From a virus, in the IMG/VR virus record IMGVR_UViG_3300046461_000454, positions 62,001-126,000 of that record: a DNA stretch of 64,000 bases. One strand, given 5' to 3'. The notes beneath the pieces were generated by a model that had not been told where the DNA came from, made no database searches, and saw only the letters and a program-made list of their open reading frames with translations. Below are positions 50,010 through 58,400 of this stretch, piece after piece (position 1 is the stretch's first letter; each line of letters opens with the position of its first letter). The position numbers and the translations under genes are program-made.

Positions 50010-51125
50010 ATGTCGGCAGACCGTCATATAGACCAACAATGTCCACATGAGGTCTCGGAAGAGGCTTTGTACTTGGCGTCAGATCGCATGACGGTTCGTC
50101 CGCTCCGTCCGATCTCAGCGGTGGCCTCAGTCAGGGTGTTGCTCAATCACACCATACAGGCCCCGTCGCCCGGGGTGTATCTGCCGGGCAAGGCTTCGGG
50201 GACGCGGCGCGGACCGTTTACCGTCACGTCGACCACCAATGTTTTCCGCCTGAGCGTCAACCAGGAGGCGCCACAGACAGTGGTCCTTCCAAACGTGAAC
50301 AAGATGGGCGCCCCACAGATGGTGGCTTTGCTCAATCAGCGGTTCACCGGCGTGGTGTTCACGGAGAGCAACGACCGGCTCTCATTCGCCTCGCGTGACA
50401 CGGGGCCGGACGTGAGCATTTTTCTCTACGCGGACAGCACCGCGGCGACGCTCTTCGGGTTCACTGTTAATCATGAGTACCGTGGACAGACTAGCGTGCC
50501 CGGTTGGACGCTAGTCGGCGACCCGAGCTCGCTGCCAGACCGCCCGACGCGCCTGATCGTGTTCGATGAGCCGCTGCGCAGCGCCTCAAACTTCGTGGAG
50601 ATCTCTTACTCGACGGTGCTCTCTGAATGTCGCCGTTGCGGGGGCACGGGATACGAGCACGACTGGCGCTACGACATCAACGGCAACTTGATCGAGATCC
50701 GAGACGAGGGACTGCTCATTCAGGAACTCCAAAAGGATTTCTATACGATCCGGGGTAGCAACCAGTTTCACACCTGGTACGGCACAGGGTTGCTCGATGC
50801 GATCGGCAAGAAGCTGGCCTCTGACGGCTTCACTCAGAATTTCATCGCCGCCGATATTCAACAGGCGTTCTCTCGCTGGCAGAAGATCAAGACGCAGCAA
50901 GAGGAGAAGATCCAACAGGAGGTCACGGATAGAGAGTATCCGCTGCGCTTGTTGTCAGTGAACCTGGAGCAGAGCACGCAGGATCCTACCGTGATCTTTG
51001 TCAACTGCGTGGTTCAGAACCGGTCATCAGACCCCATACAACTTACGCGAGGCTTGAGGCTACCTCAAGCGTCCGATCCGGGGCGGATTCGACAGTCTCT
51101 TTCGGGGTTCGCCCTCAGTGGCTAA
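50010..51125 (+). CDS. baseplate wedge protein, gp25-like C-domain, hook-like N-domain
   Basis: A 371-aa protein. Residues 65-160 form the hook-like module also seen in the sheath: 'FRLSVNQEAPQTVVLPNV ... AATLFGFTVNHEYRGQTS'. Residues 208-235 hold 'ECRRCGGTGYEHDWRYDINGN', a DnaJ-like CxxCxGTG motif. Residues 240-345 have the order of gp25-like wedge proteins: 'LLIQELQKDFYTIRGSNQFHTWYGTGLLDAIGKKL', a helix, then 'YPLRLLSVNLEQSTQDPTVIFVNCVVQNRSSDPIQLTRGL'. Such proteins start wedge assembly and touch the sheath. It precedes the J-like gene by 51 nt, as usual. Confidence 0.8.
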   Translation: MSADRHIDQQCPHEVSEEALYLASDRMTVRPLRPISAVASVRVLLNHTIQAPSPGVYLPGKASGTRRGPFTVTSTTNVFRLSVNQEAPQTVVLPNVNKMGAPQMVALLNQRFTGVVFTESNDRLSFASRDTGPDVSIFLYADSTAATLFGFTVNHEYRGQTSVPGWTLVGDPSSLPDRPTRLIVFDEPLRSASNFVEISYSTVLSECRRCGGTGYEHDWRYDINGNLIEIRDEGLLIQELQKDFYTIRGSNQFHTWYGTGLLDAIGKKLASDGFTQNFIAADIQQAFSRWQKIKTQQEEKIQQEVTDREYPLRLLSVNLEQSTQDPTVIFVNCVVQNRSSDPIQLTRGLRLPQASDPGRIRQSLSGFALSG

Positions 51126-51176
51126 ATCCAATATGCGTAGACTTTCGAATGCCACGGGGAAAGGAAAGGTCGGCTG

Positions 51177-54100
51177 ATGGCGAGTGCCCCGCAAATCGCG
51201 CTGAGAGACGGCAGTGGTGGGTTTACTACAAACCTAGTGTTCTCGACTAACGAGGAGGCGATTGTCGTCGAAGGCATTGTGGCCATCGATACGGTCGCGA
51301 TCCAGGTCTCTGTGAATGGCGGCCAGTTCGTCGCCGATCCGAACCTGGTCAGCTTCGTGCTCCTCACCTTCACGGTTCCGAATCTTACTGTTTACCCGAC
51401 CGGGCTGCCTCTCGAGTTCGGAGTAAACACGGTCTTGCTCCGTGCCATTGACCTAGTGGGCGGGGTATCTGCCACTTCCTCGGTTGTCGTTACGAGAGTT
51501 GTGGCGACCGACACGACCGGGACCCAGATCCCCACCGGCATTCGCGTGCTTCGCCATCGGGACCGAGTGGACATCCTGGTGGCTAAGCCGGTGGAGTTCC
51601 CAGAGGTGGCTACCTTCCTCGGTTTCAACTTCTATGCGTCATCGACGCCTGCCGGCGAGAACGGCTACTATCGGATCAACGAGAAGCCGGTCAACGCCCC
51701 GAGTGAGTTTCAGCAAGACAACATCCGAGCATTCGATGATCTTGCGGTCTGGGATGTGAGCTCCGCCAATCGAATCAGGCTGCGGATCTCCGAGGAGGAT
51801 GTGTTTGGCACCGAGCTCGCCGTTCGATTGGACTCATTCCACGATAACATGAACCTAGCCGGTGAGTTCAGATTCACGGGCACATTCCAGAACTACGAGA
51901 TGCATGAGTTCGTGGTGTTCAGCCACAACCGCAACGGCGGGACGGGGATCATCAACACTGATCAGTTCGTGAATGTCCCGAGCACGAGTCCGCTGTACTA
52001 CGTGACGACAGGGGTCTACTTCGATTCGGTCACCAGCAGGGAAATCGAGACGCCTTACTCGCAAGAGGTGCTCGGGTCCCCGCTGATCGTCGACACGACC
52101 ATCCGAGACTTGCCTGGACGGACGCAGCTTCAGATCGTGGTCGATTACATGAACGCGGTCCTTCGAGTCAACGCGGAGATCTCGCTGATCCCGGGGTCGG
52201 TAACCCGGGATGTCGACATCGACCCGTTCGCCTCTGAAGCCGAGCGCATCTGGTTTCTCGTGGACTTCGTGAGTCGGAGTCAAAGCTTCCTGACCTTGCT
52301 CGCACTGGATAACGTTAGTGGCAGTGGCGAGTCAGACCCGGTTATTAGCAGTGCGTACAAGCAGGCGCTCAAGGCAGCACTTGGCTTGGTCAATGATCAG
52401 GCGGTACAGAATCTGATAGACCAGCAGTTCGACAAGCTGGCCGGGAACGTCAACAAGGCGAGGCTTCCGGGTCGACAGTCAGTTGGCACCCTCACGCTGT
52501 ATACCGCTACTCGCCCGACCAAGAACATTCAGGTTCCCGCGGGCTCGTTTGCTGTCTCCAGCGCAGATGCCAGCGCGGGGATCAACTCGCAGCGGTATCG
52601 CATCGGCGGTTCCTTCACGATGGTCGCTGCCAATGCTGACTCGTACTACAACTTCAACGAGAAGCGTTACGAGATCCGTGTGCCGATCGTGGCCGAGCAG
52701 GCGGGTAAAGCGGGGAACGTCCCTGCGAAGTCGATTCAATCGATCACCGGTGTGAGCGGCCTCAAGGCGGTGAACGAGGGGGCAACGGTATTTGGTGACG
52801 ACCGGGAGACCAACGCAGATTTGGCCGCCCGCGCGATGCTCGGGTTTGCGTCTGTCGATACTGGCACCGCGACCGGTTACGCGGCTACGGCCGCTGCCAA
52901 AGTCGGAGTTATCCGCAACAAGATCATCAAGAGCGGCGACCCGCTCATGATGCGCGATTATGACGATGTGCGAAACAAGCACATTGGCGGCAAGGTGGAT
53001 GTTTGGGTTCAGGGCTTGCAGGAGCGCCAGGTCCAGGACCGCTTCGCGTTCACATTCGACGTGGCTCTCAACACGCAATGCGAGGTCCTTGATCCTATCA
53101 ACCTTATCTTCCGCGTGCTCGATTCGCGCGTCACCCCCACTACGCCGCTGATCGAGATCTTGAACAACGCGCCCCAGGGCTTGGGGGTGCGCAATGTCAC
53201 GCTGGGCGCTGACTACGACCTCAATGGCGTGACGATTCTGACTTACAATACATTTCAGATCGACAACGCTGTGCCGCAGCCCATCACGACCTTGGATGAC
53301 AACGTCATCGCGGACTATCGTTTCCAAGCGCAGAACAAGCTCTACATGACGTTGCAGCCCGTGCGACGCGTAGTGTCGGTTGTCGGTGAGGTGAGCGGAT
53401 CCTTGACGGAAGGTGTCCACTACAAGCTCTACAAGACGGATGATCCGTTGCTTGATGGTGAAAGCACGATCGCCAAGAACTACGTAGCCATTACGCCGTC
53501 GGGGAACGTTCCGAGCGGCGAGTCGATCACGGTGAACGATGAGCTCCACGTCTTGATCGGTTTTGAGCAAGAGCCGCTGGATTCGATCGGGGCCAATACG
53601 ACCACGATCCGGGTGTTCAATGAGCAGCGCACCTTCGAGTATCAGCCTCCGGGAACGGCGGCGCCGGACTTTGACATTGTCGCGGGGACCCCGACTACTC
53701 CGGCTAAAATCGTTCGCACGGCGGCGTCAGCTATTGCGAGCGGCCAGGAGGTGTCGGTCGACTACTTCCATGACGAGAACTTCACGGTCACCTACGTGAT
53801 CAACGATCTGCTGCAGCAGCTGCAGATCATCCTCGACAACAAGCGGCATGTGACCGCGGACGTGCTCGCAAAGCAGGCGATCCTGAATGACATCGATATC
53901 GAAACGACCGTCCAGCTTGCCCGTGGTGCGTCGAAGGATTCGACGGATCCCATCCTGCGGAACAACGTCTCGCTTGACCTGAACAAGAAGCTCATCGGGC
54001 AAGGAGTGGCGCAGTCCAATGTGGATTCGGCCATCGATAATAGCAGCGGAGTGCAGTTCAACGTTCTGCCCATGGCAAAGATGGCCTACGCGGATGGAAG

Positions 54101-54611
54101 CCAGAAGCTGCGGGAAGACGTGCTGTCGACCTACAGGCGTGTTGACTCGTTGGATAATGGCGGGAACCTCGGGTACATCCTGACCAATCCGCTTGAGTTT
54201 CCGACGACTGATGGTGGGGGGCTCGACACGGAGCACAAGGGCGTGTTCCAGGACGACATTGTGATGCTCATGTCCCTTGACTTGACCTCCGTCTGCACGG
54301 CTGCGAGGCAGGCATTTATCATTGGGGCAGGTGGCGCCATCATCGCTGGGTATTCGGATGATGCAACTTTGGCTGGCCAGGGGTTTCTGCCCAACCAATA
54401 CGAAGCGGAGCGACTGCGGCTGACTGCCAATCACGTGGTGGTGTCCTTGCTCGGGTCGGGGGTCCCGCCTGATAGCCCCACGAATCACGCATACGCGGTG
54501 AGCTACATCATCCGTGGTGACAAGGGATCTCACGATATTTCGGTGTCTGCGATGGAGGTCATCGACCTAGGCGTCCTAACCGTCACCTACCGAGAATTTA
54601 CGGAGGGCTGA
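51177..54611 (+). CDS. baseplate J-like wedge protein
   Basis: A 1144-aa baseplate wedge protein. The central J-like core at about residues 430-600 includes 'VPAGSFAVSSADASAG', 'YEIRVPIVAEQAGKAGNVPAKSIQSITGVSGLKAVNEGATVFGDDRETNADLAARAMLGF' and 'GYAATAAAKVGV..NKIIKSGDPLMMRDYDD', the gpJ/gp6 signature of insertion of a loop-helix after 'G..GNV'. The N-terminal 400 residues include Ig-like strands (ISVNGGQFVADP-like). The C-terminal 540 add further strand modules. It binds the gp25-like and gpI-like partners next to it. The gene starts 51 nt after the wedge gene with GGAAAGG as ribosome binding site and shares one base with the next ATG. Confidence 0.88.
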   Translation: MASAPQIALRDGSGGFTTNLVFSTNEEAIVVEGIVAIDTVAIQVSVNGGQFVADPNLVSFVLLTFTVPNLTVYPTGLPLEFGVNTVLLRAIDLVGGVSATSSVVVTRVVATDTTGTQIPTGIRVLRHRDRVDILVAKPVEFPEVATFLGFNFYASSTPAGENGYYRINEKPVNAPSEFQQDNIRAFDDLAVWDVSSANRIRLRISEEDVFGTELAVRLDSFHDNMNLAGEFRFTGTFQNYEMHEFVVFSHNRNGGTGIINTDQFVNVPSTSPLYYVTTGVYFDSVTSREIETPYSQEVLGSPLIVDTTIRDLPGRTQLQIVVDYMNAVLRVNAEISLIPGSVTRDVDIDPFASEAERIWFLVDFVSRSQSFLTLLALDNVSGSGESDPVISSAYKQALKAALGLVNDQAVQNLIDQQFDKLAGNVNKARLPGRQSVGTLTLYTATRPTKNIQVPAGSFAVSSADASAGINSQRYRIGGSFTMVAANADSYYNFNEKRYEIRVPIVAEQAGKAGNVPAKSIQSITGVSGLKAVNEGATVFGDDRETNADLAARAMLGFASVDTGTATGYAATAAAKVGVIRNKIIKSGDPLMMRDYDDVRNKHIGGKVDVWVQGLQERQVQDRFAFTFDVALNTQCEVLDPINLIFRVLDSRVTPTTPLIEILNNAPQGLGVRNVTLGADYDLNGVTILTYNTFQIDNAVPQPITTLDDNVIADYRFQAQNKLYMTLQPVRRVVSVVGEVSGSLTEGVHYKLYKTDDPLLDGESTIAKNYVAITPSGNVPSGESITVNDELHVLIGFEQEPLDSIGANTTTIRVFNEQRTFEYQPPGTAAPDFDIVAGTPTTPAKIVRTAASAIASGQEVSVDYFHDENFTVTYVINDLLQQLQIILDNKRHVTADVLAKQAILNDIDIETTVQLARGASKDSTDPILRNNVSLDLNKKLIGQGVAQSNVDSAIDNSSGVQFNVLPMAKMAYADGSQKLREDVLSTYRRVDSLDNGGNLGYILTNPLEFPTTDGGGLDTEHKGVFQDDIVMLMSLDLTSVCTAARQAFIIGAGGAIIAGYSDDATLAGQGFLPNQYEAERLRLTANHVVVSLLGSGVPPDSPTNHAYAVSYIIRGDKGSHDISVSAMEVIDLGVLTVTYREFTEG

Positions 54612-55447
54612 TGGCTAGATTTGTCTACGACCCAGGTCGCCTAAACAGCACCATCGAGCAGAAGGGCAAGGAATACTCGCTGCGCTTGATGCAGCGGTCC
54701 CAGACGATCTTCACAACATTGCTCAACCTGCTGCCGTCGAACTATGTGTCAGCCGTGCAGGGGCCAAACTATACGCAGGCCCTGAAAGCGGTCGCCGTCG
54801 AGTTGGCTCGGCTCGAGCTCGGCTTGGAGGATGTCTCGTTCGACTTCGATTTCAACCGGACCCGCTCGGACTTTCTGTGGTCGGTGATCGGCTACCTGGT
54901 GTTGGTCAACAGCAAGATCCCCGACCTCGGTTTCAGTGACCGTGAGTTCCGGGACTTTTTTCTCAACCTGATACGCATCTACTTCCAGGGCTCTGTCCCG
55001 GAGTCCATGTCGGACGTGGTTGAGCTGTTCGTTAGTGGCGATGTTACGGTGACCGAGATGTTCTTGCTGGTGCGGCAGGGCGCGAGCGGCCTGGACATCT
55101 CGGATCAGTTTGGTTTCAACATCGATCACCTCGCGGTTCCGGGGGGCGGCTTTCCTCCTGACGTCTTTGCGGCGGACACAGCTATCCGGCAGCTGCTCGA
55201 CTTGGTTCGGCCCGCCCACACGCTGTACAGGCTCCGCTACATTTTCACGGATGAGGTGTTCCCTCCGCCGGATCCAAATCATCCGGAGGACCCGTTCCAT
55301 CAGATTCTCGACACCATGCGGTGGAGGCTGGGCATCTATCACTATGATGACTTCAGGTCATACTGGGCTGGCATCAAGGACAGGGATCGGTTGGGGCGGA
55401 AGGTCAACCGTCGGGTGGTCGGAGAGGATCATAGCGACGACTTCTAA
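54611..55447 (+). CDS. gpI/gp7-like baseplate protein
   Basis: A 278-aa mostly helical protein after the J-like gene, the usual place of gpI/gp7-type wedge partners. Residues 25-115 are helical (LRLMQRSQTIFTTLLNLLPSNYV, 'ALKAVAVELARLELGLEDVSFDFDFNRTRSDFLWSVIGYLVLV'), residues 120-150 another helix (REFRDFFLNLIRIYFQGS) and 'VSGDVTVTEMFLLVR', then 'LLDLVRPAHTLYRLRYIFTDEV', a common ending of this group. It binds the J-like protein and fibre proteins. The C-terminal 50 residues are charged. The ATG shares its first base with the previous stop. Confidence 0.8.
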   Translation: MARFVYDPGRLNSTIEQKGKEYSLRLMQRSQTIFTTLLNLLPSNYVSAVQGPNYTQALKAVAVELARLELGLEDVSFDFDFNRTRSDFLWSVIGYLVLVNSKIPDLGFSDREFRDFFLNLIRIYFQGSVPESMSDVVELFVSGDVTVTEMFLLVRQGASGLDISDQFGFNIDHLAVPGGGFPPDVFAADTAIRQLLDLVRPAHTLYRLRYIFTDEVFPPPDPNHPEDPFHQILDTMRWRLGIYHYDDFRSYWAGIKDRDRLGRKVNRRVVGEDHSDDF

Positions 55448-55472
55448 GGGGTCTGAGCTGTAGCGAGAACCA

Positions 55473-58400
55473 ATGTCGGCAATCAGCCAAGAGAACTATG
55501 TCGTCGTGACGTTCGAGACCCTTCTGGATCCACAGGGGGTGCTGGACGCGGCGAACTATGTGCTGCGGCCCCTTGATGGCGGGGTGCCTGTTATGGTGCG
55601 GGCAGTCACAGTTTTGCCGCCCGTGACAGTGATGCAGGCAGCGGTTTCGCCGAGCACGAGCTTCATGTTTGGCTCGTCTTCGCTCGGTGCCGATGGGATG
55701 TTGATTGCCCCGCCCGCGCACATGGAGGGTGGCTCTGAGTTGAGTGGGCTCGGCGGCCCGAAGCGAGCGTTAGAGGCTAGTGTCCGCTCTTCGGTCATCC
55801 AGGTCCGACTCGAGATCAATAAGCCGACCGATGGCAGTTTGTACGCCCTTCGTGTCAGTGGCTTGAGCGAGTTCCTTGGCGGGGCGCCATACGCAGCAGC
55901 GTGGACCTTCACGGCTTCCTCCTCGAAACCCAAGGTGACCACTGTCGAGCAGTTCGACGAGGGCCAGGTTTTGGTGACTTTTTCGGAGGCGATGCGGATC
56001 GACGCAGCGCTACTGTCCCCGGCAGAGTACTCGATCACGGGGCCGAGTGCGGTTCGGGTGACGAGCGTTCTGACCGCTGCGGTGAACCAGGTTTTGCTCA
56101 ACACGGTTGGGCTGTCGACGGGCTCCTACATTGTCGCGGTCAATGCCGCTGGCACGCCGCATGACCTCGCTGGCAACCCCATTGACCCGGTCTTCAACCA
56201 GGCCCTTTTCTCTGGCAGCCCGGCGCTAGCTTCACGATCGATCTTCACGGACCACGGGCCAATCAGCAAACCAGAGCTCGTGCTTCAGAGTGGCGCTACC
56301 GGTTCGATCAACACAGCGGTTCAGATCACTGTGCCGGGGGCGTCGCTGTCCGCGAGCGTGATTGGGCTATACCTCCGGTTGAGCGGTACTGCTAATGCGG
56401 GCACCTACCGGATCACGTCGATTGTGTCGGCGACCGTGGCGAAAGTGCGGGCCAGTTTCACGATCCCGGATGCAGCCAACGGAAGCATTGTGTGGGAGCT
56501 GGTCGACCCTCGTGCCGGGATGATCGCGGATGACCCTCGTGACGTTGCGGTTACGATCAACGACGTGGAGGTCACGCCCGAGGCGGTGATCGGTCTGCTG
56601 GGTCAGGTGGTGCTCTCCACGGTGCCTGACCCGTCTGACACTGTGTTGGTCGACTATTCGTGGATTCAAAACCCCGTGGTGGATATCCGGCGTCTGAACT
56701 CGAAGGAGTTCCGGCTCAACAATTGGAACCGGGACCTCGGTAGGCCGACGGATTCTTCGGGGCACAAGTACCGTTACAACAACACGTTGATTCGGCCTGA
56801 GAACTTCGTGGTGTTGAGCTCCGAACTGACCGGGACGGCCACATTCCCCACGAACGTTACGCTTAGCGATGCGTCCGCTCTATTCCTGACGACGATCAAC
56901 ACCGCGTCGTACGTTACCATCACGAGCGGACCAAATGCGGGGCTGCGCCGGCAGATCGACACGGTTTTCAGCGACACGATGTTGATCTTGGACGCGCCGG
57001 TTTTGAGCCTGACTGGCGGCACTTACCGGATCGACCCGGTTGATCTCCTGGCAATGGTCGACCAGCCGCAGCAGAGGGACCTCAAGTATCGCGCGTACGA
57101 GCGGGCCTATTCCGTAGCGCTGAACGATCCAAACCTGCTGCTCCTGAACTCGCCGAACCATCGCATCGCCTTTCCGCCGCTCTCGCGTACGCTCGAGACG
57201 ATCTTCATCAACTACCAGGGCACGACGCTGCCCGAGCTCGCCCCAGACCCGTGGGTACGTCACGGCGCCGGACAGGCCGTTGTGTCTGGCACGGACCTTG
57301 TGGTTACGGACAACACTACGGGACCATCCCCAACCGGCCAGGGGCTATTCTGGACCAGGACGGTCGACCTCACCTTTGAGCACGTTTTTGCGATCGCGTG
57401 GCGCATGCGAATCGACGCGGTGCCCACACAGGAGGGCGTGTTCACCGGTGTGGCGGCTGGATACGCCGACCAAGAAACGGCGGTGGTCGTCGGCTTCCTG
57501 AATTCCGGCAGCGGCCCGCAGTTCGGTATTCTTCGGCGAGGATTTGGCAACGACCCGTCTTCTCCGGACGCATGGACCGGTGGGCTCGACACCATGGGCG
57601 ACGCCACTGGTGAGGCCGCCGACCTGGATTGGGCCATCTTGCGTGGCTATCGGATTTTCAGAGACCGCGCCGGCATAGTCAGCGTCTATGTGGATGGCTC
57701 GATCGTGGCGACTCTGCGCGTTCCATCGGATCAGTTGCCGTATCTGTCGGAACTGAACGCACCCTTCACCGGGTTGCAAGGGCCGTTTTGGGGCTCCCTG
57801 TCTCGCGAGGCGGAGAACTCCTCCGTGTGGAGCTTCGTGCGGTATACGGCGATCCCGACGAATCCGCTGCAAGCCGCGCCGTCTGTCTATGTGACGTATG
57901 AGGGCAGCACCCCGCCAGAATCAGACCCCCAGCCCTGGACCCCCGTTGGGTTCCACGGGACTGAGACGATCATCGGCGGGACGCACCTGCTGCTCGACTC
58001 CACAAGTGCCACAGACCTCCCTTCCGCGAGTGCTGCGGGGTTAGTCAGCGGAGACTTCCGAGGTTTCGCGCGCATCGAACCGCTTCTGTCGGAGTCGTAC
58101 GATACCATTCTAGATATCGACGTTGCGATCCGTACCCACACGCACGGGATCACGCCAAATGCCGTGATGGCGGCGATTGACGACGGAGACCGCCTAATTC
58201 AGCTCAGTTTCCTCTCCGACACGGCCTACCCGAAGTTCAGTTACGGTGGACGCTCGCTGCCTCCGGCCTTCGCTCCGTATGCGTGGGCTGCCACGGGGAC
58301 GCAGAGCGCGGTGATGGTTGGGCAGCACCTCCAAATCTCTGACGCGAGCACCACGGATGGCCTGGTCTATTCACTTCCCGACAACCTGCTGGTCTCGAAT

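Noticed and set aside
52479-53570. Minus-strand ORF (363 aa) over the J-like gene
   Set aside because: Shadow of the baseplate J-like core; no domain and no own spacing from neighbours.
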